From the IMG/VR virus record IMGVR_UViG_3300008221_000010, positions 1 to 47,193 of that record: 47,193 nucleotides of DNA; one strand, written 5' to 3'. The DNA comes from a virus. The stretch's first letter is position 1. Each line of letters begins with the position of its first letter. The notes beneath the pieces were generated by a model that was given only the letters and a program-made list of their open reading frames with translations, was not told the DNA's origin and did not search any database. Made by a program: the position numbers and the translations under genes. Of this stretch, positions 1 to 9,500 are shown piece after piece.

Positions 1-264
1 CTTGGCGGCTTTGCGGTAGATTTAATGGCCTACATCGATGGCGGCAGATGGGAACTAAACCTGTATGATGAGATTGCTGATGCTATGAAAGAGACTGCAA
101 AAGAACTTGGCGTCAAGATACGCTGGGGTGCGGCTTGGCATATAGATGATTTTGGCGAATACGAAGGCACTGCTGAAGAAGCGATGAATGAGTATGTTGA
201 CCTACGAAGATCACAGGGTCGAAGGCCGTTTATTGATGCACCGCACTTTGAGTTGATGGATTAA
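1..264 (+). CDS. Peptidoglycan endopeptidase (M15/VanY-like endolysin), 5'-truncated
   Basis: The reading frame is open from base 1 to the stop at 262-264, so the N-terminus lies outside the window. The visible part begins with G-G-F-A-V-D-L, which matches the zinc-ligand motif (SxHxxGxAxDL) of M15 L-alanyl-D-glutamate or D-Ala-D-Ala peptidases. It ends with D-A-P-H-F-E-L, matching the second histidine ligand motif. The R-W-G-x-x-W segment in between is also typical of phage M15 endolysins. The first His ligand is missing because of the cut. The enzyme would cleave peptidoglycan peptide bridges for host lysis. An internal ATG at 25 exists, but starting there would lose the D ligand, so it is not the true start. 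Confidence 0.8.
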   Translation, partial: LGGFAVDLMAYIDGGRWELNLYDEIADAMKETAKELGVKIRWGAAWHIDDFGEYEGTAEEAMNEYVDLRRSQGRRPFIDAPHFELMD

Positions 265-277
265 ATTTTTCGTGTTA

Positions 278-293
278 AAGTTCAGTTGAACTT
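278..293. repeat. Late-arm palindrome, copy 1
   Basis: AAGTTCAGTTGAACTT has seven-base arms that pair perfectly around a GT centre. It lies in the short gap between the endolysin stop and the ribosome-binding site of the next gene. Related copies are at 41471-41486 and 45557-45570. Confidence 0.6.
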
Positions 294-305
294 CTGGAGA
301 TAGTT

Positions 306-1475
306 ATGGTCTTACCACTGTTATTAAGTATGGGTCTCCCTGCACTGGCTGGTACAGGCGCACTTGGCGGTTATATGGCTAGCCTTTCTGTTCCAATGTT
401 ATCTGGACTAGGGGCTGGTTTGGGTGGTTTCGTACAGACTGGTGATATAGGTAAAGGCATACAAACTGGGCTAATGGCTGGTTTGGGCGGTAAGATTATG
501 GGAGGTCTGACTAATTCAGCAGCTCCCGCAGCAATACAAAGTGGCGCTGCTAGCGCTGTCGTCCCCCCACAGTCTGGATTTATAGATAATCTTTTCAGCA
601 AAGGGGCACCAGCATCTTCTGTTGTTAGCGGGCCTTCATCTCAGTTAGGCACAAAGATTCTTGGAGCTACTGGTGCCAATACCCCTCTTCCGTTTGTAAA
701 TACAGCTAACGCCACTAATCCAGCTACTAAAGGTGGCGCTTTCAACGCTGCTCAACAAGGGTTTATGCCCGGTTACATGGCGCAAACCATGACCGATGCT
801 CAGTTGATGGAGCAGGAAGCTAAGAAAAGAGCGGCGGAAAAAGCAAAAGGCGACACTACAGTGCCGATGCCGAATCCAATGCGCAGGACTTATAACCCTA
901 ATCCTTACGCTTCTGGTGGTGGAGAGGGTTCGTACTTCCAATATCAAAGACCGCCAAGAGCAGATGGTTCTGAGGTTAAGCCCCCCTATACTTATGCAGA
1001 TGGTGGCCTAATGGGTCTACGTCGAATGGCTGAAGGTGGTGAAGCTGAAGCAGATCAAATGATGGCACAGAGTGGCATGAACGAAAAAGATGTTATTGTC
1101 AGTGCCATAGAAGCTATTAAAGGAATGTCTGAGCAGCCAGAAATTGTTCTGGCAATGTTTGTTCAGAAATACGGCGAGGACGCACTACGTGATCTTGTCG
1201 GGCGCGTACAGTCGGGAGAGTTAGATGAGACTGTGCAGCGTTTTGAAGAAGGTGACAAAGGTATGGTGCGTGGCCCCGGCGATGGTTCGGGTGTAGACGA
1301 CATGGTTCCTGCGACACTTGAAGGGGAGCAAGATGTACTCTTGTCTGATGGGGAATTTGTTTTGAGGAAGAACACAACTGATGCGCTTGAGAAGGCATAT
1401 GGTGGTGGGTTCCTTGATGTTGTTAACCGCGCTGAAGAGGAAGCTCCGGAGAAACTCCAACAAATGGTGGGATAA
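306..1475 (+). CDS. Virion-associated protein with glycine-rich N-terminus and DGG motif
   Basis: 389 residues, preceded by a GGAG ribosome-binding site. The first ~100 residues are rich in Gly, Ala, Leu and Met and weakly hydrophobic. The middle is Pro/Asn-rich. Around residues 230-245 there is a Y-A-D-G-G-L...M-A-E-G-G motif, and near 320-350 a G-P-G-D-G-S-G-V-D-D-M-V-P-A stretch followed by L-L-S-D-G-E-F-V-L. The last two are familiar from structural or tail proteins of marine phages. It sits between the endolysin and the other virion proteins of the late arm. The exact role is unknown; a tail or ejected protein is most likely. Confidence 0.6.
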   Translation: MVLPLLLSMGLPALAGTGALGGYMASLSVPMLSGLGAGLGGFVQTGDIGKGIQTGLMAGLGGKIMGGLTNSAAPAAIQSGAASAVVPPQSGFIDNLFSKGAPASSVVSGPSSQLGTKILGATGANTPLPFVNTANATNPATKGGAFNAAQQGFMPGYMAQTMTDAQLMEQEAKKRAAEKAKGDTTVPMPNPMRRTYNPNPYASGGGEGSYFQYQRPPRADGSEVKPPYTYADGGLMGLRRMAEGGEAEADQMMAQSGMNEKDVIVSAIEAIKGMSEQPEIVLAMFVQKYGEDALRDLVGRVQSGELDETVQRFEEGDKGMVRGPGDGSGVDDMVPATLEGEQDVLLSDGEFVLRKNTTDALEKAYGGGFLDVVNRAEEEAPEKLQQMVG

Positions 1476-1889
1476 TTGAGAGTCAGCTTGGTGCCTTCAG
1501 AGGCGGTAAGGCAAGTATGGAAGGATGTTGAAAGTATACTAAAGAAGAGCGTAGCCACAGTTAAAGACAAAGCAGAGATGATTGATGTCTTGAGCGGAGT
1601 ACTTAATGGCACTTATGTTCTTTGGGTTGTAATGGATGAAGATGACAGTCTTATAGCTGCATTTACCACAAGACTTATCGTATACCCTCAACGGAAAGCA
1701 TTGGCCTTGGATTGGGTAGGCGGAACGCGCATGAAAGAATGGGAAGATCAGTTGATCGACACTATGCGTAAGTACGGAAATGAGTTAGAATGTAGTCATC
1801 TAGAGGGCTACGGCAGAAAAGGTTGGGGTAGATCGTTAAAGAAATACGGTTTCTACCCTGAGTATATAGCGTACCGAATGGAGTTATAA
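1476..1889 (+). CDS. GNAT-like fold phage protein
   Basis: 137 residues. The start is TTG placed directly after the TAA of the upstream gene, with GGTGGGA as ribosome-binding site; the next in-frame ATG would remove the first strand-helix region. The order L-W-V-V-M-D...L-I-A-A-F-T-T-R-L-I-V-Y-P, then G-G-x-x-M-x-E-W, then H-L-E-G-Y-G-R-K-G-W and a C-terminal G-F-Y-P-E-Y resembles the small GNAT-like proteins found beside tail and internal virion genes in podoviruses. Acetyltransferase activity is not demonstrated by this resemblance; a structural or assembly role is also possible. Confidence 0.55.
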   Translation: MRVSLVPSEAVRQVWKDVESILKKSVATVKDKAEMIDVLSGVLNGTYVLWVVMDEDDSLIAAFTTRLIVYPQRKALALDWVGGTRMKEWEDQLIDTMRKYGNELECSHLEGYGRKGWGRSLKKYGFYPEYIAYRMEL

Positions 1890-1890
1890 T

Positions 1891-3939
1891 ATGGGCAAAG
1901 GCAGTTCGCAGGCACCAACGGAAAGCACCATCCGTCAAACTAATTTACCTGAGTACGCTGACCCGTACTTTCGCAGGATGTTGCAGGGTGCCGAAGATTC
2001 GACGCAGCCTTATCAGGACGATCTTAGTCGCCCTATTTACGACGATGATCAGAACATAACTGGTTTCGAGCAAGAGAGTACCTACATGCCCTACCAAGGT
2101 GAGCGCATAGCGTCATCTGATATGTACGGGGATATCATGGGTTCTCGCGCTATGACGCGAGGTATTGCTCAGTCTGGTATTGCTGGAATGCCTCAAGCTC
2201 AAGCCGCTGCCCAAGCTGGTATGGACATGCAGGCGGAAGCACTAGGTGGCCTACGTGGTCTAGCTAACTACAATACTGGTCAGTTTGATGCCCAATCGGT
2301 AGACCCTTACTCTGGATTTCAAGCTGCTGATACCTCTGACTTTGCTAATCAATTTAGTATGTCTGATACCTCTGACTTTGCTAATGAGTTCCAAGCGTTC
2401 GACCCAAATCAATACTCAGGTTTTGAGCAAGCTCAAGCAAACTCTATGATGGACGAGTTCCAGTCAGTAGACCCTAACTCTATGATGAACGAATACCAGA
2501 TGGCTAACTTCTCTCCGTCTGGACAGTTTAATCAATATGACTTTAGAAACCCATCAGAGTTTAGTAACTTTGGTGTGAGAGATGACTTTAACTACAGCGG
2601 CTTCGGCTTTGATCCTACACGTCAGTTCGGCACTGCCGAGGCTAACAGATACATGTCACCCTACATGGACGCTGTTGTAGCAGATCAGAAGTCTCAAGCT
2701 ATACAAGACTTTGAAAGACAGGGTGCAAGCCGTGACGCAGCAGCAGTACAAGCTGGTGCATTTGGTGGATCAAGGCAAGCAGTACAAGAATCTTTAGCCG
2801 AGGAATCACTACAAGACAGGCTTAGAAGTATTGGTGCTTCTGGCACTCAGTCTGCATTTGAGCAGTCAGCGCAGCAATTTGAGCGTGATCGTGCTGCACA
2901 AGAACGTCAGCTTGGTATGCAAGTTGGTGAGTTCGGCAGGGTTCAATCAGGTCTTGCGTCAGAGCAAGGTCGTGTCGATGCACTTAGAATGCAAGAGCAG
3001 TCACAACGTGAGTTCCGTCAAGCAGATGAGTATGCACGTTCTGGAAACATGGAAGCAGCAGAAGCAGCCAGAGTACAGGCTGCAAACACAGCAGAACTTG
3101 CACGTACGCAAGCTGGTATGGCTGGTGAGATGGGCAGAACACAAGCTGGTCGTGTGGGCGAGAACGCTCGTATGGATAATATGTACCAGCAGGAAGCAGC
3201 TAGAACACAGGCCGCAAGAGCTAACGAGCAAGCTCGCTTAGATGATTTCCTTCGTATGGAAATGGGAAGAGTTCAACAAGCAGAGGCGTCCGAGAACGCT
3301 CGCATGGATAGTATCATGCAGCAAGAAGCTGGCAGGGTCCAATCTAGTAGGGTAGGAGAGCTTGGCAGAGCGCAAGGCATGACAGCTAACGAGCTTGCTA
3401 GAGTTCAATCTAGCAGAGTAGGTGAACTTGGTAGAGCGCAAGGTTTAACAGCCAGTGAGATGGCGCGTATCCAACAATCCGAAGCTGGAGAACTTGCCAG
3501 AACTCAAGGCATAGATGTTAGCGAAGCTGCAAGAACACAGCAAGCAAGAGAAGCATCCCGTCAATTCGGCGCAGGTCAAGGTCTCGCTGCCTATCAAGCT
3601 ATAGGTTCTGGAGCAAGCAATCTAGCTGGGCTGGGTTCAGGTCTTGCAGGGTTAGGGCAGCAACAACGTGCTGCTGACATTCAGGGCGCACAGCTACTCG
3701 AAGCTACTGGTCGTGATATTCGCGCAGAAGATCAAGCGCGTCTCGATATGTCGTATGAAGACTTTATTCGCCAACGTGATTACCCAATGTCACAGTACCA
3801 GCAGATGGCAGGTATCTTGCGCGGTGTCCCAGTAACTCCCAATGTGAATGAGCAAAGGTTTGCTTCTTATAATCCTGCGCAGCAAGCTCTTGGTGCAGGT
3901 ATATCAGGGCTTGGTCTTTATAAGGGTCTTACATCATGA
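1891..3939 (+). CDS. Virion protein with long 11-residue (hendecad) helical repeat
   Basis: 682 residues, starting one base after the previous stop. The N-terminal part (M-G-K-G-S...Q-T-N-L-P-E-Y-A-D-P-Y-F) matches a start I associate with marine podovirus structural proteins. Residues ~130-250 are rich in Phe, Asn, Ser and Gln with repeated S-D-F-A-N-x-F and S-M-M-x-E-x-Q units. Residues ~350-558 form 19 consecutive 11-residue units with Arg at position 1, usually Gln at 3, Glu at 9 and Ala or Gly at 11, predicting one long continuous helix. The C-terminus is Gly-rich then Tyr/Gln-rich. The last four bases overlap the next gene. Probably a virion or ejected protein; no enzymatic domain seen. 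Confidence 0.6.
   Translation: MGKGSSQAPTESTIRQTNLPEYADPYFRRMLQGAEDSTQPYQDDLSRPIYDDDQNITGFEQESTYMPYQGERIASSDMYGDIMGSRAMTRGIAQSGIAGMPQAQAAAQAGMDMQAEALGGLRGLANYNTGQFDAQSVDPYSGFQAADTSDFANQFSMSDTSDFANEFQAFDPNQYSGFEQAQANSMMDEFQSVDPNSMMNEYQMANFSPSGQFNQYDFRNPSEFSNFGVRDDFNYSGFGFDPTRQFGTAEANRYMSPYMDAVVADQKSQAIQDFERQGASRDAAAVQAGAFGGSRQAVQESLAEESLQDRLRSIGASGTQSAFEQSAQQFERDRAAQERQLGMQVGEFGRVQSGLASEQGRVDALRMQEQSQREFRQADEYARSGNMEAAEAARVQAANTAELARTQAGMAGEMGRTQAGRVGENARMDNMYQQEAARTQAARANEQARLDDFLRMEMGRVQQAEASENARMDSIMQQEAGRVQSSRVGELGRAQGMTANELARVQSSRVGELGRAQGLTASEMARIQQSEAGELARTQGIDVSEAARTQQAREASRQFGAGQGLAAYQAIGSGASNLAGLGSGLAGLGQQQRAADIQGAQLLEATGRDIRAEDQARLDMSYEDFIRQRDYPMSQYQQMAGILRGVPVTPNVNEQRFASYNPAQQALGAGISGLGLYKGLTS
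2938..3564 (+). repeat. 33-bp / 11-residue coding repeat, 19 units
   Basis: Direct repeats inside the 682-residue protein gene. Units 13-16 are closest to each other and form two nearly identical 66-bp blocks (about 3334-3465). The units keep a codon-aligned length of 33 bases throughout, with no indels. Confidence 0.75.
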
Positions 3940-6548
3940 ACATAATAGATATCCAAGACAACTTAAAGAACCTTGCAGAGAACGCTCTGATGCAGGAGTT
4001 CCAGCAGCCAACTGGTAATGCGCCTCAATTCCTTATCTTAGGTGAGCTTAAACGCCGTAAGCAGATGCGTGAGGATTATCAGCGTCAGCAAAACTCTGAC
4101 ATGAAGACCGTTGCAGAAGAGACTATAACAGGTGCAGGAGTGCCTCAAGAAGGTATCATGCAGATGTCTCGTGCTATGACACCGAAGACAAACATGGCAC
4201 AAGATACAGGTATAGCTCAGGCTACGCCAGTACAGCCAACGCAAGCACCTCAACCACAGATGATGTCTGATGGTGGGGTCGTGCGGTTTGCTAATGGCGG
4301 TATGTCTGGTGGAACTTTAGGCGCTATTGCTTCATTAAAAGTAAATCACCCAAATATTTATGAGATGGTTAAAGACGATGATGAAAAGCTATTGCAATAT
4401 GCACAACTATTTCAGCAGACTGCTTCAGAATCAGAAATAAGTCCTCTTGAGGAGCTTGAAGCACCAAGAAAGAAAAACTTTTTTAATACGATGACAGGGT
4501 TTGAGTCAGGTCAAGCAGAGTCAAGTATGTTTAATGATCCGACGGCCAGATCGGTTAGACGTGCGCTCGCGGAGTTAGACGCCAGTCAGCCAGATCGTAT
4601 ACAACAATCGATGGACGCATCACAGGCAAATTTAGCAGAGAGAGGGGCGTATCTAGGTAGTGACATGGCTGGACAAGAAGATCCAATTTTCTCTGAGGGT
4701 TCTCCTGTTGAATATATAAACGCGACATCAGCGGGCGGTGTCCCTAGCATTGCCGATGTGATCACAGAAACTCCAACTCTTGCAGTCCCTAGTTTTGACA
4801 CTTCCTTCGATGGCGGTTCAGGTTTCACCGCAGGGGATGAAACATCTCTACCCGCATTACTACAACAACAAACTTTGCCTCAACCTTCAAGCGAGATGGA
4901 TTCTACATATCAGCAGATTGTTGACGCTAATAATCGGCAAGACATGATGGAGCGTATGATAGGGCTAGAACCTAATGAAGATATATACACTTCAGAAACT
5001 GATAGAAGACGCGCTGCACTGGCGGACCCAAATTCTTCTGGTATAATAGATGGACTAGATGGATTGTTTAATACCCGAGGCAATGATGAGCAGCGGAACG
5101 ACTTCTTGTCTTCTTTTGGATCGGTGGGTAAGCCGACTGCAATGGATAGGCTAAATAGAAGAGCGTCAGACTATAGGTCCAGCGATTTGTCTACTCCAAA
5201 AGAAGACGTGTACGGTGATGTACTTGGTGGCAACATCTACGACATGCTTCGGTATGAAGAAGAGACACCCGAAGAGATAGATAATGTGTCTAACCTCTTG
5301 GCGGCTACTGCTAGGGCTGACGAGCAAAGAAAAGACGACCTTGCGAAAACTGCCGACGAAGAAAGGCTAACTCCTGAACAGGTTGAGGCTGCTAGGCAGG
5401 CCGAAGTTAAGCGCATGATAGACGTAAATGAAATCCCTGAACCACGAATAGCGGGTGGCCTTGAAGATTTTGTAACTACCGAAGTTGGTAGATTAAAAAG
5501 TGGAATTAATGATATGTTCGTCCCTAGTATGGATGGGCTTTTACCCCCCGGTTCAATTGAATCCCCCACTCAAAAGCTACAAGCAGAAATTGCAAGTATT
5601 AACGCACAACTCGCTGACCCTAACACTAGTGAGATTTTGTCTGGTATTTTAACTCGAAAGAAAGAAGGATTAGTAAGGCAGTTGCAACTTGGAGAAGCTC
5701 AAACTGACACTGGTGAGTTTCTTAGCAGTATTCCCTCAATACTTAGACAAGGATATGAACAGTACGTTGCTCCCGGTTTAGGGCTTACAACCCCAGAACA
5801 AGCTGCTGCCAACGTCGAAGAGATCGTAAATGATAACGCCGAGGCCGACGCCGCAGAGGCAAGGCGAGAAGAGGTACTTAATGATTTGATAGGTGGTGCA
5901 AAGGCTGTACCTACCATTGGCGATATGGACACAGGGGAACCACTTTCGATACCTAGCGAAGGGGAAGGCGGGATTGCCTCGCTACTCCCACCCAAACCTA
6001 AAAAATCATCTGACAATGCAGTTGCAACTAAACAAACTTCTGGCGGCGCAAGCGGTGCAGGTTTTGGTTCACTAGATTCGCGCATTGCTACAATGCTTTC
6101 GGAACGTCAGAAGCAATCCGAATCAGATAAATGGATGGCGCTCGCCCAAGCTGGGTTCCAGATAATGAGTTCTAAGTCTCCTACGCTACTAGGCGCAGTA
6201 GGTGAAGGGGGTCAAGCAGGGTTAAAAGCTTTGGGTGCATCTAAGAAGGGCGCACAAGATTTCGAGACCGACATGCTCAAACTGCAAACTCAACTGGATA
6301 TAGCCCAGCAGAGAGCAAGAAGTAGTGGGGCTAAAGGGAGTAACTTAACGCTTAATCAGATGTTGTCTCGCGGTGTTGACTTACTGAAAGAAGGTAATTC
6401 TATGCTCGAAAATGCTCAAGGTAATGCTGACGTAGCTTCGGTAGCTCAAGGTCTTATCAAAAAAGGTCAGATGCTTATAGATGCAGCGGGCGGCGGTGCA
6501 GGTAGTGGTGCAGGAGAGTTTAATCTATCTTCAGCAAAAGTAGGGTAA
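3936..6548 (+). CDS. Large virion-associated protein with DGG motif
   Basis: 870 residues, ATG overlapping the previous stop by four bases (ATGA). Around residues 108-122 it carries M-S-D-G-G-V-V-R-F-A-N-G-G, the same kind of DGG...GG element as in the gene at 306. This motif is common in structural proteins of marine phages. Long stretches are acidic and Ser/Thr/Asn-rich and look disordered. The C-terminal ~170 residues contain a helical block (M-L-S-E-R-Q-K-Q...W-M-A-L-A-Q-A-G-F-Q-I-M) and end in a Gly-rich tail. No catalytic motif was found. Its position between two other large virion proteins argues for a tail, internal or ejected protein. Confidence 0.55.
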   Translation: MNIIDIQDNLKNLAENALMQEFQQPTGNAPQFLILGELKRRKQMREDYQRQQNSDMKTVAEETITGAGVPQEGIMQMSRAMTPKTNMAQDTGIAQATPVQPTQAPQPQMMSDGGVVRFANGGMSGGTLGAIASLKVNHPNIYEMVKDDDEKLLQYAQLFQQTASESEISPLEELEAPRKKNFFNTMTGFESGQAESSMFNDPTARSVRRALAELDASQPDRIQQSMDASQANLAERGAYLGSDMAGQEDPIFSEGSPVEYINATSAGGVPSIADVITETPTLAVPSFDTSFDGGSGFTAGDETSLPALLQQQTLPQPSSEMDSTYQQIVDANNRQDMMERMIGLEPNEDIYTSETDRRRAALADPNSSGIIDGLDGLFNTRGNDEQRNDFLSSFGSVGKPTAMDRLNRRASDYRSSDLSTPKEDVYGDVLGGNIYDMLRYEEETPEEIDNVSNLLAATARADEQRKDDLAKTADEERLTPEQVEAARQAEVKRMIDVNEIPEPRIAGGLEDFVTTEVGRLKSGINDMFVPSMDGLLPPGSIESPTQKLQAEIASINAQLADPNTSEILSGILTRKKEGLVRQLQLGEAQTDTGEFLSSIPSILRQGYEQYVAPGLGLTTPEQAAANVEEIVNDNAEADAAEARREEVLNDLIGGAKAVPTIGDMDTGEPLSIPSEGEGGIASLLPPKPKKSSDNAVATKQTSGGASGAGFGSLDSRIATMLSERQKQSESDKWMALAQAGFQIMSSKSPTLLGAVGEGGQAGLKALGASKKGAQDFETDMLKLQTQLDIAQQRARSSGAKGSNLTLNQMLSRGVDLLKEGNSMLENAQGNADVASVAQGLIKKGQMLIDAAGGGAGSGAGEFNLSSAKVG

Positions 6549-6554
6549 AACACG

Positions 6555-9500
6555 ATGGGCGTTTATCAATATACCGATCCTCAAACGGGACGTAGCTATA
6601 AATTTAACCACGCAGGGGAAGCCCCATCCAACGAAGATTTTTCTGAAATACAGAACATTCTCGCTCAAGAACGTGTAGGGTACGCTGAAAAATACGAAAA
6701 TGTTTTTGGTGAAGAGTTTGAAGCGCCTGATGACGGCACTGCCATTGGTCGTGGCTATGAACGTGGCAAGAAACAGATCAAACAGGCTTTTGGTGAGACG
6801 CTCGGAACCGCTGGCGAACAGTCAGGTCTTGGATTCCTTGCAAACTACGGGCAGGGCTTAGAAGAACGTAGTCGTCAAGAGCTAGGCGAATTGCTTCTTG
6901 AGCAGCCAGAGCGTATGCAATCTACTGACGTTGATGGGTTTGGCTCGGCGTTAACCTACGCAGGTGAAGTTGTTGGTGAGCAGATTCCACAGCTTGGTCT
7001 TGGTCTCGGAGCCGCCGTTGCTGCGCCCGTTATAGCAGGTGCCGCTGGTGTAGCTGCGCCCTTCGTTGTAGGTGCAGGTGCCGCTGCTCTTGTAACCGCA
7101 CCGATCTTGTTTGGTAACAACATTCAACGTCAAGAGGACGAAGTCGCTTCGGGTAAGAAAGCCCGTGTCGATATAAGTGATGCGCTGACCGCCACATTCG
7201 GCCAAGCCATACTTGAGGGTGTGTCTGATAAGTTGTTGCTGGGTAGTGTATTAAAGCCTATTGGTAAATCAATCTTTACGCGTACAGTCAGCCGTGCAGG
7301 GGGCGGTGCTACAACTGAAAGTTTGACCGAAGTCGGCCAACAGATGATGGAGCGAGCGCAAGCTGGCCTAGAAGTTGATAGCGATGACGCCATTGCAGAG
7401 TATCGTGAAGCAGCTATTGCAGGTGGCCTAATCGGTGGTGGTACGCGTGCTACAATCGGATCATTCGGCGAGCGTAGAGATACCCCAGACGAAACAGATA
7501 TCACAGACGAAACAGATACTACGCAAGCTATTGAGAATGCGGTAGAGACGGCGGTAGGGGATCAAGCTAACGCGGCGCTGGAAACCGAAGCGCGGAACGC
7601 CGCCGACCCTGAGCCACTTAAAGGCAAAGCGGAACAGACAAACGACCAACAGGCGGCAGATTCGGCGGAGGTAGCGACAAATGCAGCTACGCCAAGCGCA
7701 GCTTTGGTTAAAGAAGAAGTTAACCTCAAAGGTGAGGCGACACGCGCCGAAGCCAAGGCTGTTAAGAAAGCCGAAGACAAAACTCAAGAATACTTACCGG
7801 GCCTTGAACCTGTAGTAGAAGAAGACCGCGCCGCTGCGAAGAGGAGCGAGGAGACTGGTAAGGAAATAGAGGTAGAGAACCTCGAAACCGTTGAGGCGGC
7901 GCAAGATACATTTACGCCAGACTTTGTATCTAAAGTATTTGGTGTATTGGGAGGGGAATCACCGTTAAGTAAAGCCGCGAAGTCAAGTAAACTAAGCAAC
8001 AAACCTATTAGTGATCCCGCTGTCCTTGAACGAATTACTGGGTATGTAAACAACAAAGGGGTCAAAGCGGACACTGTAAAATCTGCGATGGCAGAGAGGG
8101 GTTATACATATGCTAAAGGACAATTCGTTAAATCTGAACCAGCAGGACTTGGAAGCGGCGTTGCAGGTGGTGGATCAGGCGTGGCTGCAAGTGGAGGACC
8201 GGGAATTGGAAACATCAATCCCGACGAGACTTCAACACCTATCGAAGGAACAGTGGGAGGAGGTGTGTCTCTTGCTCAACCACCTGAACTGGCAGCGAGA
8301 GTACAGCCCGATACATTAGTAGACCCAGTAGCTGAAGTAATACCCGAAGAAGTAGCTGAAGTAACACCCGAAGAAGTAGTCGAATTAGAGAAGCAAGCCG
8401 AGGTCGCTACCGCTACGCCTGTGGATGTACCACAAGCTGTACCACAAGCTGATCCACAAGCTGTACCACAAGCTGTACCACAAGCTGTACCACAAGCTGT
8501 ACCACAAGCTGATCCACAAGCTGTACCACAAGCTGTACCACAAGCTGTACCACAAGCTGTACCACAAGCTGATCTACAAGCTGCTCCTGACGACGGGCGT
8601 AACGCAGCACCGGGAAGAGTTACGGGTGGAGGTCCAGGTAATCTTGCTCCTCCTATGGGTCCAGCGCCAGTTCAAGCGCCAGTCCAAGGCGCGGTTGTAC
8701 CACAGGCCCAACTCCAAGAAGCCGAAGCTGCGCAAGATGCAAGGGCGCAAGCAGAGCTAAATCGTATTTATGAGTCAGACCCAGAGCCAGAAGTTGTAAG
8801 CGGGCTGTCCAAAGAAAAGGCTGTTGAACTAGCCGAGAGAGAAGCCACTCGGCGAGCTGGAGTGCGAAAATATCAAGACACTCAAGTAAACCCACGAGAT
8901 GTTGCCGAAGTCACTACTGCGGTAGACAAAGAAGGAGTTATCGAGCTTATTAACACCAAAGACAGTGATCTCGACGAGCAGGGCAAAGCTGCTAAAATAT
9001 ACTTTAGTCGGTTCCGTAGACCTGTTGACGCGCTTGATGAAATAGGCGCAGCTAGTGCGCAAGGCGAAACGCAATCTAGAAAGAAAAACTACACCCCTGA
9101 ACAGTTCGTATTCTACAAAGGCATGACCCAAAAGTCAGCTATGGATGCACGCAAATGGGTGTTTGATAACATGTCTGAGCCTGCTAGAACTTTTGCACGA
9201 GACGCGGCTGTACTAGCAAAGCGGGATACTACTAAAGCAAACCCATCCGATATGGTCATTGGAATGGTAAAGGCTATGAAAGGTATCCAGCAGAAAGAAG
9301 ACGCGGTGCTTGCAAAGCAGATGAACCGCGAACTTGACGGTTTAAACCTGCAAGCTAAAGAACCCGCCGTGCTAGGACAGGAAATGCGTGGCAGAGGACC
9401 AATAGGCACAATTAAACCAATCAAAGGTCAGACAGCGTTTGAGTCTTTCTTAGCGGGAATCAAATTTAAACGGCGCAAAGTTCGTAGCAACGAAACGACT

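Noticed and set aside
1476-1889. Functional acetyltransferase
   Set aside because: Only a GNAT-like fold pattern is seen; the acetyl-CoA loop is not clear and related phage proteins are thought to be structural or assembly factors.
8385-8760. Long repetitive frames on both strands over the VPQA array
   Set aside because: They exist only because the 12-bp repeat is free of stops in several frames; the giant protein frame continues through it.
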